DNA of 64,000 nt from CAWGHZ01 sp963822575 (GTDB lineage Bacteria; Pseudomonadota; Alphaproteobacteria; MPNO01; DASWLB01): the NCBI GenBank assembly GCA_963822575.1, contig CAWGHZ010000006.1, positions 1 to 64,000 on the forward strand. The letters run 5' to 3'. This document shows positions 51,145 to 59,974 of the stretch, in pieces. The first letter of the stretch is position 1, and the number at the start of each line of letters is the position of its first letter. Below the pieces are notes generated by a model. That model was given only the letters and a program-made list of their open reading frames with translations. It did no database searches and was not told the origin of the DNA. The position numbers were made by a program, and so were the translations under genes.

Positions 51145-51993
51145 CTACGCCGCCACGGCGCAGCGGCGCTTGATGAAGTCGTCGAACGCCGCGGCCATCT
51201 CGCCCTCCTTCTCGTCCCACGCCTCGTGCGGGCCGAGATCGACGTCGAGCTGCTCGCGGAACAGCGTGTAGAGCTCGCTCCCCGGGATCATCTTCTGGGC
51301 CGCCTCGCCGGTCGCGATGCCGTGGGTGCGGTCGTTGCCGGGCATGACCAGCGTCGGCACCTTGATCGAGCCGAGGTCCTCGCGCGTTGCGCCGATCACC
51401 GGCAGGTCGGCGCCGGCGAGGAAATAGGTCTTCCAATGCTCCATCTGCTCGATGAAGCGGCCGACGTCCATCTTCATCAGCCGGTCGCGGTTGGCGGGGT
51501 TCCAGGCGATGCGCTCGGCCCAATGCTCGGTCGCGCACACCGCCGCCATTCCGCCCTGTTTCGCCGCCGCGATGTACTGGCCGTAATAGTTCTCGGCGAG
51601 CCGGTTCGCCGCGAATGCGCCGCCGGTGACGCGCCAGAGGAGGAGGGCGCGCGTTGCCTCGGGATGGCACAGATAGGACAGGATCGAGGTGCGGCAGCCG
51701 GAGGACGAGCCGCCGACGACGGCCGGCAGCGCGTTCTGCTGCTTCAGGAGCTCGTGCAGGTCGTCGGCCCAGATCTCGTATTCCGAGTCCTTGCCGTCGA
51801 TCACGACATCGGAATGGCCGGTGTTGCGCCGGTCGTGGATCAGCACGCGGTAGCCCTTGGCGGCGAGCTTCGCGCCCAGCCCTTCGACCCCGTCGAGCCC
51901 GCGTCGCCCGCCCGGGTTGAGCGCGACCCACGACCCCCTCGTGCCGAGCACCTTGTAGTTGATGTTGACGCCGCGCACCTTGGCGATGGGCAT
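51145..51993 (-). CDS. Alpha/beta hydrolase
   Basis: This 282-residue enzyme has the fold landmarks NYKVLGTRGSWVALNPGG (oxyanion region), YRVLIHDRRNTGHSD, the nucleophile elbow GGSSSG with S97, and a late aspartate/histidine region (PTLVMPGNDRTHGIATGEAA). ATG 51993 follows GGGAG; the frame also reads upstream to 52029 with MTGS-type residues. It is transcribed in the same direction as the LLM gene, 34 bp apart, and is probably a step in the same catabolic route (ester, lactone or C-C hydrolysis). Confidence 0.86.
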   Translation of the reverse strand: MPIAKVRGVNINYKVLGTRGSWVALNPGGRRGLDGVEGLGAKLAAKGYRVLIHDRRNTGHSDVVIDGKDSEYEIWADDLHELLKQQNALPAVVGGSSSGCRTSILSYLCHPEATRALLLWRVTGGAFAANRLAENYYGQYIAAAKQGGMAAVCATEHWAERIAWNPANRDRLMKMDVGRFIEQMEHWKTYFLAGADLPVIGATREDLGSIKVPTLVMPGNDRTHGIATGEAAQKMIPGSELYTLFREQLDVDLGPHEAWDEKEGEMAAAFDDFIKRRCAVAA

Positions 51994-52062
51994 GGTCCGG
52001 CTCCCTGTCATTGCGCCCGCGGGGCGCATGGGCCGGCATTTTAGCGGAACCGGCGGGCCGCG

Positions 52063-52296
52063 CTACCCCGCCCGGCGGATCACGAAGGTGAGGAGCCCGT
52101 CGGCCTCGTCAGCCGATTCCAGCGCGTGGCCGGTTTCGGCGCAGAAGGCGCGCACGTCCTTCGCCGCGGCGGGGTCGGTCGCGCGCAGCTCGATGCGGCC
52201 GCCGGGCGCGACCTGCGTCAGCGCCTTCCGGGCGCGCAGCACCGGCAGCGGGCAGATCAGCCCGCGCGCGTCCACGATCCGGATGTCGTCGGTCAT
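52063..52296 (-). CDS. Sulfurtransferase TusA family protein
   Basis: This 77-residue protein begins MTDDIRIVDARGLICPLPVL, with the family motif CPLP and the sulfur-carrying C15. It has the two-layer alpha/beta fold shown by GRIELRATDPAAAKDVRAFC. TusA passes sulfur to tRNA thiolation or molybdenum cofactor enzymes. It follows engB by 14 bp in the same direction. ATG 52296 is the only reasonable start. Confidence 0.9.
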   Translation of the reverse strand: MTDDIRIVDARGLICPLPVLRARKALTQVAPGGRIELRATDPAAAKDVRAFCAETGHALESADEADGLLTFVIRRAG

Positions 52297-52310
52297 GCGC
52301 GCACACCCTA

Positions 52311-52958
52311 TCATGCCTCCGCCAGCGCGGCGATCTCGGCGCGGAGCGATTCGATCCCCGCGGCGGTGTGGGCGCTGGTTGCGTGGAGGACGGGATGGGC
52401 GGCGACATGGCGCGCGAGCGCGGCGGTCGTGTCGCCGACCATACGTTCGAGCGCGTCGGGGCGGCACTTGTCGATCTTGGTCAGGACGCCCTGGTAGGAG
52501 ACGGCCGCCTCGTCGAGCATCGCCATCAGGTCGCGGTCGGAATCCTTGATCCCGTGGCGCGCGTCGATCAGCAGCATCAGCCGGCGCAGCTCGGGCCGGC
52601 CGCGGAGATAGGCGCCGATCAGCCGTGTCCACGCGGCGACCTCCGCCTTCGGCGCCCTGGCGTAGCCGTAGCCCGGCAGATCGACCAGCACCAGCCGCTC
52701 GCCCAGCCGGAAGAAGTTGATCTGGCGCGTGCGGCCCGGCGTGTTCGAGGTGCGCGCCAGCGTGTTGCGCCCGGTGAGCGCGTTGATCAGGCTCGACTTG
52801 CCGACGTTCGACCGGCCGGCGAAGGCGATTTCGGGCAATCCGCCCGCCGGCAGGTTGCCGAGGGTGGTGGCGCCCGCGACGAAGACGCACTCCCGGGCGA
52901 AGAGGAGCCGGCCACGCTCTCGCGCGTCGTCGTCGGGCGCGGGCCCGACTTGTGTCAC
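52311..52958 (-). CDS. engB: Ribosome biogenesis GTP-binding protein YihA/EngB
   Basis: This 215-residue GTPase has G1 GRSNVGKS (48-55), G2 NTPGRTRQ, G3 DLPGYGYA and G4 TKID, with the KxD loop PHT-type end (SAHTAAGIESL) as G5. EngB acts in large ribosomal subunit assembly. The start overlaps the yidC stop by 4 bp, a typical alphaproteobacterial arrangement. Length is normal. Confidence 0.95.
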   Translation of the reverse strand: MTQVGPAPDDDARERGRLLFARECVFVAGATTLGNLPAGGLPEIAFAGRSNVGKSSLINALTGRNTLARTSNTPGRTRQINFFRLGERLVLVDLPGYGYARAPKAEVAAWTRLIGAYLRGRPELRRLMLLIDARHGIKDSDRDLMAMLDEAAVSYQGVLTKIDKCRPDALERMVGDTTAALARHVAAHPVLHATSAHTAAGIESLRAEIAALAEA

Positions 52959-54793
52959 GTCTTCTTGGCCGCCTTCTTGGCCGGCTTAGCCGGCGGCGTG
53001 CGCTTCACCCCGGCCTTGCGCATGATCACCCATTGCTGGGCGATCGAGAGGGTGTTGTTCCACGACCAGTAGATCACCAGCCCGACCGGGAAGTGCGCCA
53101 GCATGAAGGTGAACACGATCGGCAGAAGCATGAACATCTTCTGCTGCACCGGGTCGGGCGGCGCCGGGTTAAGCCGCTGCTGCAGGAACATGGTGATGCC
53201 CATGATCACCGGCCACGCGCCGATGGCGAGGAAGCCGAGCGCGTGCGGCGGCGTCCAGTGGATCAGGCCGAACAGGTTCAGGATCGAGGTCGGGTCCGGC
53301 GCCGACAGGTCCCGCACCCAGCCGAAGAACGGCGCGTGGCGCATCTCGATGGTGACGTAGAGCACGTTGTAGAGCGCGAAGAAGACCGGAATCTGGATGA
53401 CCAGCGGCAGGCAGCCGGCCATCGGGTTGGCGTTCTCCTTCTTGTAGAGCGCCATCATCTCCTGGTTGAGCCGCGCCTTGTCGTCCTTGAAGCGCTCGCG
53501 GAGCTCCATCATCTTGGGCTGCAGCGTCTTCATCCGGCTCATCGCGCGGTACGACTTGTTGGCGAGCGGGAAGAAGGCGAGCTTGATCAGCACCGTGACC
53601 ATCAGGATCGCGATCGCGAAATTGCCGACGATGCCCTTGAAATAGTCGAGGACGTAGAACAGCGGCTTGGCGAGGAACGACAGGTAGCCGAAATCGACGG
53701 CGAGGTCGAACTTCTGGATGCCGAGCTTCTGCTCGTACATGTCGAGAAGATGCACCTCCTTCGCGCCGGCGAAGAAGCGGTCGGTCACCTCGGTCGTCGC
53801 GCCGGGCGCGACGGTGCGCGCCGGGGCGAGATAGTCGGCCTGGTACACGTCCTCGTTGTGCAGCTTGTAGTGGTGGATCTTGGCCACCACCTGCGCGGTC
53901 TTGTCGGGGATCAGGGCGGCCAGCCAGTACTGGTCCGTAAGGCCGAACCAGCCGCCCGTGGTATTCTTGGTGACCGGCTCGTCGTCGAGGTCGCCGTAGC
54001 CGGAATGCTCGTAGGTGCCGTCCAGCACGCCGACGCCGCCGACATGCACCAGGTAGGTGCCGCTGTCCTTCACCGCGCCGAATTGGCGGATCAGCCCGAA
54101 GGGCAGCAGCGTCACCGGCTGGCCGCTCGTGTTCTTCACGCGCTGGGTGACGGTGAACATGTAGTTGTCGTCGACGGCGATGGTGCGCTCGAAGACCAGC
54201 CCCTGGCCGTTGTCCCAGGTGAGCGTCACAGGGCTCGAGGGGGTGAGCGTGCCGGAGCTCGCGCGCCACACGGCGTCGGGGCCGGGCAGCTTGACGTTCC
54301 CGCCCTTGGCCACCCAGCCGAACTCGGCGAAATAGGGGTGGGGGGCGCCCGGCGGCGACAGCAGCGTGATCTCGTCGCTCGTCGGGTCGGTGGTCACGTG
54401 GTATTGGCGGAGCCGCACGTCGTCGAGCCGTCCGGCATCGAGCGCGACCGATCCGTCGATCGACGGGGTCGCGATGCGGACCCGGGGCACGCGGGCCAGC
54501 GCCGCGGCGCGCGCGGCCGCGGCCGGCACCTTCGCCGCGTCAGTGGCGGTGCCGACCGGGCCCGGCGCCGGGCTCGGCACGCCGGCCGTGCCGCCGGCAG
54601 GCGGAGCCGCGCCGGTCGCCGGCGCGGGGGCGCCGGCGGGCGCCTTCTGGGCCGTCTGCTCGGTGGTCTGCTGGTGCGCGGCCTTCTGGGCCTGCTCGCG
54701 CTGCAGTTTCGGCTGCTCGACCAGGAGCTGGTAGCCGAGGAGGATCGCCACCGAGACGACGATGGCGAGGATCAGGTTCTTTTGGTCCATCAT
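52955..54793 (-). CDS. yidC: Membrane protein insertase YidC
   Basis: This 612-residue protein has an N-terminal membrane anchor (MDQKNLILAIVVSVAILLGY), a long Pro/Ala-rich linker (to ~100), the periplasmic beta-sandwich P1 (~115-350), and the conserved five-helix insertase core with KSYRAMSRMKTLQPKMMELR, ENANPMAGCLPLVIQIPVFF and the last helix PVGLVIYWSWNNTLSIAQQW. The tail is basic (KKAAKKT), for ribosome contact. ATG 54793 (MMDQKN) is the start; it overlaps the yidD stop. It inserts inner membrane proteins with or without SecYEG. Confidence 0.96.
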   Translation of the reverse strand: MMDQKNLILAIVVSVAILLGYQLLVEQPKLQREQAQKAAHQQTTEQTAQKAPAGAPAPATGAAPPAGGTAGVPSPAPGPVGTATDAAKVPAAAARAAALARVPRVRIATPSIDGSVALDAGRLDDVRLRQYHVTTDPTSDEITLLSPPGAPHPYFAEFGWVAKGGNVKLPGPDAVWRASSGTLTPSSPVTLTWDNGQGLVFERTIAVDDNYMFTVTQRVKNTSGQPVTLLPFGLIRQFGAVKDSGTYLVHVGGVGVLDGTYEHSGYGDLDDEPVTKNTTGGWFGLTDQYWLAALIPDKTAQVVAKIHHYKLHNEDVYQADYLAPARTVAPGATTEVTDRFFAGAKEVHLLDMYEQKLGIQKFDLAVDFGYLSFLAKPLFYVLDYFKGIVGNFAIAILMVTVLIKLAFFPLANKSYRAMSRMKTLQPKMMELRERFKDDKARLNQEMMALYKKENANPMAGCLPLVIQIPVFFALYNVLYVTIEMRHAPFFGWVRDLSAPDPTSILNLFGLIHWTPPHALGFLAIGAWPVIMGITMFLQQRLNPAPPDPVQQKMFMLLPIVFTFMLAHFPVGLVIYWSWNNTLSIAQQWVIMRKAGVKRTPPAKPAKKAAKKT

Positions 54794-55053
54794 GGACGCT
54801 GCACCCGCGACGGCGGCACCCGCGGCGGCACCGGATCGTACCCCTCGCCGCCCCAGGGGTGGCAGCGCGCGATCCGCCGGGCGGCAAGCCAGGCGCCGCG
54901 CAGCGCGCCGTGGCTCTCCAGCGCCTCGAGTACATAGGCGGAGCAGCTCGGCTGGTATCGGCATGCAGCCGGCATCACCGGCCCGATCAGGTAGCGCCAC
55001 ACCAGCACCGGCAGGCGCAGCATCAGGGCGAGGGCGCGGTCGAGCGCCCTCAT
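54790..55053 (-). CDS. yidD: Membrane protein insertion efficiency factor YidD
   Basis: This 87-residue protein carries the YidD landmarks: WRYLIGPVMPAACRYQPSCS with the CxxxPxCS motif, YVLEALESHGALRGAWLA, and RCHPWGGEGYDPVP. It assists YidC/Sec-dependent insertion. It overlaps rnpA upstream and yidC downstream by 4 bp each. ATG 55053 fits the family start. Confidence 0.95.
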   Translation of the reverse strand: MRALDRALALMLRLPVLVWRYLIGPVMPAACRYQPSCSAYVLEALESHGALRGAWLAARRIARCHPWGGEGYDPVPPRVPPSRVQRP

Positions 55054-55427
55054 GCCGGCGTCTCCAGCGCGCCCAGGCGGGCGAGCGCGGTCTCCAGGTC
55101 GGCGACCAGCTCGGCGAACGGCCGGGCGATCGTCCCCTGGCGCCCGATCAGCACATAGTCGGCACCGGCACGAGCGCGCGGCAGCACCCGCTCGGCCGCG
55201 GCACGCAGGCGGCGGCGGACACGGTTCCGCACGACGGCGTTGCCGACGCGGCGGCTCACGGTAAAGCCGACGCGCGGGCCGGCGCATTTGGCTTCGGGTG
55301 CGGCCAAATCATCCTCTCCATGCAGGCGCATCTGCACGATCATGCCGGGCGCCACGAATTTGCGCCGCGCTGCGGCGGCCGCCAGGAACTCGCGCCGGCG
55401 CTTGAGGCGGCGGAGGGCCGCGGCCAT
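55050..55427 (-). CDS. rnpA: Ribonuclease P protein component
   Basis: This 125-residue basic protein has the RNase P protein fold, with LRRLKRRREFLAAAA at the start and the RNR signature in GNAVVRNRVRRRLRAA. It binds the RNase P RNA for tRNA 5' maturation. It follows rpmH after 2 bp and overlaps yidD by 4 bp. Confidence 0.95.
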   Translation of the reverse strand: MAAALRRLKRRREFLAAAAARRKFVAPGMIVQMRLHGEDDLAAPEAKCAGPRVGFTVSRRVGNAVVRNRVRRRLRAAAERVLPRARAGADYVLIGRQGTIARPFAELVADLETALARLGALETPA

Positions 55428-55429
55428 CC

Positions 55430-55564
55430 TCAGGCGGACAGGCGCTTGCGCCCCTTCCGGCGACGGTTCGCGATCACGTTGCGGCCGCCGACCGTGGCCA
55501 TGCGGGAGCGAAAGCCGTGGCGGCGCTTGCGCACGATCACGCTCGGCTGATAGGTCCGTTTCAC
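55430..55564 (-). CDS. rpmH: 50S ribosomal protein L34
   Basis: This 44-residue protein, VKRTYQPSVIVRKRRHGFRS and onward to RRRKGRKRLSA, is a complete L34. It starts at GTG 55564, within a longer open frame upstream that has no meaning. It is the first gene of the rpmH-rnpA-yidD-yidC-engB-tusA run, 43 bp downstream of a near-consensus promoter -10 box. Confidence 0.97.
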   Translation of the reverse strand: MKRTYQPSVIVRKRRHGFRSRMATVGGRNVIANRRRKGRKRLSA

Positions 55565-55606
55565 AGCGGCACTCCCGTTGGCGGCCGGGGATTGTTGAGG
55601 TGCCGG

Positions 55607-55635
55607 TATATAGAGGGGCGGTCCGGCCAAGTCAA
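55607..55635 (-). promoter_or_regulatory. Sigma-70 promoter of rpmH operon
   Basis: On the minus strand TTGACT (55635-55630) and TATATA (55612-55607) are separated by exactly 17 bp, close to consensus. Transcription should begin near 55600, with about 35 nt of leader before the rpmH GTG. Confidence 0.75.
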
Positions 55636-55723
55636 TGCGGCCGCCGGGCGCGTTTTCAGGCCGCAGGAGCCCGAATCCCACGCTCCCGCCGCCGTAAGGC
55701 CCGATCTGCGCTATAGTCCGGCC

Positions 55724-57142
55724 ATGGGTGGCGTCATCAAGCGGCTGTTCGGGCTTCCGAGGGGGCTTTCGGCCCGCCTTCTGCTGTTGACGGCGGCCTT
55801 CGTGATGGTGGCCGAGGTGCTGATCTTCGTGCCCTCGATCGCCCGGTTCCGCTACGATTACCTGGAGGAGCGGATCGCGCTGGCCTACCTGGCGAGCCTC
55901 GCCCTCGCCGGCCCGCCCGACAGCATCAGCCAGGCGCTCGGGCGCGAGCTCCTGGCCAGCGCGCATTCGTATGCCATCGTGCTGCACGAGCCGCAGTCCC
56001 GCGCACTGGTGCTGGCGCGCGACATGCCGTTCGACGTCGACGGGATGTACGATTTGCACGACGCGGGCGCGCTGACCCTGATCGCCGATGCGTTCGAGGC
56101 GCTGGCAGGCTCGGGCCAGCGCATGATCCAGGTGATGGGCATGTCGCCGCGCAACCCGGACATCATGGTCGAGACGATCATCGACGAGGCGCCGCTGCGC
56201 GCGGCGATGCTCGATTATGCGCGCCGTATCCTCGCGCTTTCCATCATCATCTCGCTGGTGACGGCGAGCCTCGTCTATCTCAGCCTCAACTGGCTCCTGG
56301 TGCGGCCGATGCGCCGGATGACCCAGGCGATGGTAGCGTTCCGCGAGGACCCCGAGGACCCGTTGCACGTGGTCGCGCCCTCCGACCGCTTGGACGAGGT
56401 CGGCGCCGCCGAGCGCGAGCTCGCCCACATGCAGGAGGGGCTGCGTGCCGCGCTCCGCGAGCGCGCCCGTCTCGCCGAGCTCGGTGCTGCGATGGCGCGG
56501 ATCAACCACGATCTGCGCAATATCCTGGCGACCGCCCAGCTCGTTTCCGACAGCGTGTCGGCCAGCGCCGATCCCGCGGTGAAGCGCGTCGCCCCGACAC
56601 TGATCGGCGCGATCGACCGGGCGATCCGGCTTTGCTCCGAAACGCTGCGCTTCGCCGCCGGCACCCCGGAGACGCCGCAGAAGGCGGCGTTCCCGCTGGC
56701 GCCGCTGGTGGGCGAGCTGTTCGCCGAGCTGGCGGTGGGCGGCGGGCGCACGCTCGAGAACCGTGTCGATCCCGTCCTCGCCGTCACCGCCGACCGCGGC
56801 CAGCTCTACCGCGTGCTCGCGAACCTGGTGCGCAATGCCATCGAGGCCGGAGCCAGGCGCGTGGCGGTGACCGCCGCGCCCGCCCAGGACTCGGTCCGGA
56901 TCGACGTGTCCGACGACGGGCCCGGCCTCCCGGCCCGGGCGCGCGAAAGGCTATTCCAGCCCTTCGCCGGCTCGGCACGGTCGGGCGGCACCGGGCTCGG
57001 CCTCGCCATCGCGCGCGAGCTGATCCGCGGCCACGGCGGCGAGCTGGCGCTGGTTTCGACCGGCGCGGCAGGCACCGTCTTCCGCCTCACCTTGCCGCAC
57101 GCGCCCGCCTCCGCCCGGCCGAAGGCGGCGGCGGAGGCGTAA
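55724..57142 (+). CDS. Membrane sensor histidine kinase
   Basis: This 472-residue kinase has membrane helices at ~17-38 and ~169-192 flanking a ~130-residue periplasmic sensor with no recognised fold, then HAMP (~193-245), a phospho-acceptor H262 in ARINHDLRNILATAQLVSD, and an ATPase domain with LANLVRNAIEAG, SDDGPGLP and GGTGLGLAIAREL. The acceptor box starts with N-H-D rather than the common H-E, an unusual variant. No response regulator is adjacent. It is divergent from rpmH; ATG 55724 agrees with the membrane start. Confidence 0.88.
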   Translation: MGGVIKRLFGLPRGLSARLLLLTAAFVMVAEVLIFVPSIARFRYDYLEERIALAYLASLALAGPPDSISQALGRELLASAHSYAIVLHEPQSRALVLARDMPFDVDGMYDLHDAGALTLIADAFEALAGSGQRMIQVMGMSPRNPDIMVETIIDEAPLRAAMLDYARRILALSIIISLVTASLVYLSLNWLLVRPMRRMTQAMVAFREDPEDPLHVVAPSDRLDEVGAAERELAHMQEGLRAALRERARLAELGAAMARINHDLRNILATAQLVSDSVSASADPAVKRVAPTLIGAIDRAIRLCSETLRFAAGTPETPQKAAFPLAPLVGELFAELAVGGGRTLENRVDPVLAVTADRGQLYRVLANLVRNAIEAGARRVAVTAAPAQDSVRIDVSDDGPGLPARARERLFQPFAGSARSGGTGLGLAIARELIRGHGGELALVSTGAAGTVFRLTLPHAPASARPKAAAEA

Positions 57143-57155
57143 GCGGCGCGGTGCT

Positions 57156-57461
57156 TCAGCCCTGCACCACGGCCGGACGGCGGCGGGCACGCCGCACCGC
57201 CCACAGGCCTGTAGCGCCGACGCCAAACAAAGCGATCGTCGCCGGTTCGGGCGCCGGGTAGCCGAGCCCTCCGGTCGCCCCGCCGCCGGTATCGGTCAAA
57301 TTGCCGCCGGACGGGATAATGCCGGGTATCCAGATATCGACCTCGACCGACCCGTTGTCGACCGGCGCCGCGACGGTCAAGCTGCCGTTCCCGGCCGACG
57401 CGGCGCCGATCATGCCCACAAGTAAAACCGCCGGCAAAGTTGCAGTGAGCCAGAATTTCAT
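57156..57461 (-). CDS. PEP-CTERM sorting-domain protein
   Basis: This 101-residue exported protein has a signal peptide (MKFWLTATLPAVLLVGMIGA, cleaved near ASA-G), a short Gly/Asn-rich body with VDNGSVEVDIWIPGIIPSGG, and a C-terminal PEP-CTERM: PEP at 71-73, hydrophobic helix ATIALFGVGATGLWAV, then RRARRR. PEP-CTERM proteins are processed by exosortase, often together with exopolysaccharide. No exosortase gene is in the window. The body is one of the smallest of its kind; its role is unknown. Confidence 0.8.
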   Translation of the reverse strand: MKFWLTATLPAVLLVGMIGAASAGNGSLTVAAPVDNGSVEVDIWIPGIIPSGGNLTDTGGGATGGLGYPAPEPATIALFGVGATGLWAVRRARRRPAVVQG

Positions 57462-57833
57462 GGACGTTCATTGCGTTGGGTTACGTCGCGAGCGCAAATC
57501 ACCCACGTCTCGCCATACCTGAGTTGAAAGAGGTACGGCGATTGCTTTCGCGTTCAGCCTGCATTTATGGTTAAACCAAGAAATATGCCAATTTTTGGAA
57601 GTCCAATCGGATCAATATGTTAGCTTGCGACGACGTCCGTCTCTGTTATGGGGTTGTGAAAATTTTCGACGTGCGCGGCCAAAAATCGGGCTTTAACTGT
57701 AAAATTTTCCGACAGGTCGGTGAGGCCGACACCATTGAATGCGGTAGGGAGGAGTTTGCGGCGCTTCCCCGGCACCTTCAATCGTCACCTGGGCCGCGCA
57801 CAGGGCCCAGCCAGAGTCCGGGGTGAGCGCCCG
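57462..57833. other. AT-rich gene-free stretch
   Basis: About 370 bp with AT content above its surroundings. It holds a perfect GAAAATTTTC palindrome at 57658-57667, a similar AAAATTTTC tract about 43 bp later, and a small hairpin (GTCGG / CCGAC) at 57716-57730. A 69-codon frame (57617-57826) looks non-coding. It is probably the control region of the PEP-CTERM gene. Confidence 0.45.
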
Positions 57834-58874
57834 CTACTCTGCCGCCGCGCGCGCGCCGCCCCGCTCCTCGGCGATGAGGCGGTCGACGATGCGGCGCATG
57901 GCGATGCCGCCGGCGTCCTGGTTGAGGTCGATCATCGGCGTGTCGCCGAGGTCGATGTTCCGCTGCTGCGCCTTGATGATGGCGAGGTCCTCGGTGAAGG
58001 CCGTCCTCACCTGCTGGCGCACCAGATCGACCACCCAGCGCTGGTCGAGCTTGAAGTTGAATGCCTGCGCCCAGAAATAGTGCGTCGTCCGTCCGGTCTC
58101 GGGGGTGATGGCGTTCAGATTGTACATGTTGGCGCCCTTGGAGTAGTCGCCCTCGCGCACGCCGGAGCCGACCGGGCCCGATCCCACGTTGAGCTTGACG
58201 AACGACGGCGGCGAGAAGGTCGCGAGCTGCCAGCGGTCGACGTTCATCCCGTCCGGGAAGCCGCCCATCTTTTTGTGGAACGGCGCGGGCGGCGAGTCGA
58301 GCAGCCAGCGGTTGACGTGAACGCGGTCCTTCTCGCGCCTGGTCTCGACCTCCGAGCCGGCGAAGGCGTCGGTGCCCAGCGTCGTCGGGTGGATGAAGGG
58401 CAGGTGCGTGGTGTCCAAGAGGTTCTCGACCAGCAGCAGGTAGTTGCCATCGAGGAGCAGCCGGTCGCCGCCGAAGCGCCAGGCGGGATCGTCCATCCAG
58501 TGGAAATCCTCGATCTTGTCGGGATCGGCAAGGGCCGGGTCGCCCATCCATATCCAGATCCAATGGTAGCGCTCCACGACCGGGTAGGATTTTACCCGCG
58601 CGCCGGGCGGAATCTGCGTCTGGCTCGGCACGCGCACGCATCGGCCGGTCTCGTCGAACTGCAGCCCGTGATAGGGGCACTGCACGATGTTGCCGACAAG
58701 CTTGCCCTCGGACAGCGGCGCGCGCCGGTGGCAGCACCGGTCCTCCAGCGCGACCGGGGTGCCGTCGTCGCGCCGGTAGAGCACCACCGGCTCCTCCAGG
58801 ACGATGCGGCGCATCATCTCGCGGCCGACCTCGTGGTCCCACGCCGCGACATACCAGGCGTTGTGGATATACAT
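57834..58874 (-). CDS. Rieske non-heme iron oxygenase (vanillate O-demethylase type)
   Basis: This 346-residue oxygenase has the Rieske ligands C47-x-H49 (CCHRRAP) and C66-x2-H69 (CPYHGLQF) and the mononuclear iron site DTTHLPFIH (Asp/His pair). The start MYIHNAWYVAAWDHEV is typical of the VanA/TsaM demethylase group, which removes methyl or other groups from aromatic rings with a ferredoxin-type reductase. ATG 58874 follows GGAGGACGC. It is divergent from an aryl-acid-decarboxylase-like amidohydrolase, which suggests one aromatic pathway. No reductase partner is adjacent. Confidence 0.9.
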   Translation of the reverse strand: MYIHNAWYVAAWDHEVGREMMRRIVLEEPVVLYRRDDGTPVALEDRCCHRRAPLSEGKLVGNIVQCPYHGLQFDETGRCVRVPSQTQIPPGARVKSYPVVERYHWIWIWMGDPALADPDKIEDFHWMDDPAWRFGGDRLLLDGNYLLLVENLLDTTHLPFIHPTTLGTDAFAGSEVETRREKDRVHVNRWLLDSPPAPFHKKMGGFPDGMNVDRWQLATFSPPSFVKLNVGSGPVGSGVREGDYSKGANMYNLNAITPETGRTTHYFWAQAFNFKLDQRWVVDLVRQQVRTAFTEDLAIIKAQQRNIDLGDTPMIDLNQDAGGIAMRRIVDRLIAEERGGARAAAE

Positions 58875-59001
58875 CGCGTCCTCCGTGGCGCTTCCCGTGA
58901 TCGCCAGCAAACCACCCGCCCGGCGCCGGGTCAAGGCGGCGGCTGACGGGGCGCGCGGGCGCTGGTAGGATCGCCCCGAAAATCCTTTCGGGAGGGAGAC
59001 G

Positions 59002-59961
59002 ATGGCAACCGTGACCAAGCCGCAGGTGATCGCGATCGAGGAGCATTACTTCGATCCGGCCGTGGCCCAGGCGCTGGGCGGCAACCGCCAGCCGCCGCAG
59101 ATCGTCGAGCGGCTGAACGACATGGCGAACGTCCGCATCAAGGAGATGGACGAGGGCGGCATCGACATCCAGGTGCTGTCGCACGCCCCGCCCGCGGTGC
59201 AGACGCTCGATGCCGAGACCTCGGTCCGGCTCGCCACCCAGACCAACGACATGCTGGCCGAGACGATCAAGGCCCACCCGACCCGCTTCGCGGGCTTCGC
59301 CGCCCTGCCGACGCCCGACCCGAAGGCCTCGGTCGCCGAGCTCGAGCGCTGCGTCACCAAGCTCGGCTTCAAGGGCGCGATGATCCACGGGCTGACCGGC
59401 GGGGTATTCCCCGACGACAAGCGCTTCTGGGGGATCTTCGAGGCGGCCCAGAAGCTCGACGTGCCGATCTACCTGCATCCGGGCAGCCCGCACCCGGCGG
59501 TTGTCGAGGCGTATTACAAGGATTACGCCAAGGACTATCCCGGCATCCTCTCGGCCGGCTGGGGCTACACGGTGGAGATGGCGACGGCCGGCGTGCGCAT
59601 GGTGCTGTCCGGCGTCTTCGACGCCTACCCCGACCTCAAGATCATCCTCGGCCACATGGGCGAGGGGCTGCCCTTCTCGCTCTGGCGCATCGACCACTCG
59701 TTCAAGCGGCCGGGCGGCAAGCCGATGGCGTTCCGCGACACGTTCTGCAAGCACTTCTACATCACCACGAGCGGCAACTTCTCCGATACGGCGCTCCTGT
59801 GCAGCGTGATGGAGATGGGCGCCGACCGCATCATCTTCTCGGTCGACTGGCCCTACGTGATGAACAAGCCGGGTACCGACTGGATGGCGCACATCCCGCT
59901 GGGCGACGAGGACCGCGAGAAGATCCTCAACGGCAACGCAAAGCGCCTGCTGAAGATGTAG
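59002..59961 (+). CDS. Amidohydrolase family 2, resorcylate/dihydroxybenzoate decarboxylase-like
   Basis: This 319-residue TIM-barrel enzyme has the ligand pattern of aryl-acid decarboxylases: E13/H15 in IAIEEHYFDP, H159 in LHPGSP, H218 in GHMGEGLPFSLWRID and D282 in FSVDWPYV. The EEH start (instead of HxH) is the mark of gamma-resorcylate and 2,3-dihydroxybenzoate decarboxylases, which reversibly lose CO2 from hydroxybenzoates. Substrate is unknown. GGGAGGGAGACG precedes the ATG. It lies opposite the Rieske demethylase. Confidence 0.86.
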   Translation: MATVTKPQVIAIEEHYFDPAVAQALGGNRQPPQIVERLNDMANVRIKEMDEGGIDIQVLSHAPPAVQTLDAETSVRLATQTNDMLAETIKAHPTRFAGFAALPTPDPKASVAELERCVTKLGFKGAMIHGLTGGVFPDDKRFWGIFEAAQKLDVPIYLHPGSPHPAVVEAYYKDYAKDYPGILSAGWGYTVEMATAGVRMVLSGVFDAYPDLKIILGHMGEGLPFSLWRIDHSFKRPGGKPMAFRDTFCKHFYITTSGNFSDTALLCSVMEMGADRIIFSVDWPYVMNKPGTDWMAHIPLGDEDREKILNGNAKRLLKM

Positions 59962-59974
59962 GGGCGCGACGCGC

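Noticed and set aside
57617..57826. 69-codon plus-strand frame in the AT-rich gap
   Set aside because: No ribosome site, no recognisable motif, and it ends inside the Rieske gene control region.
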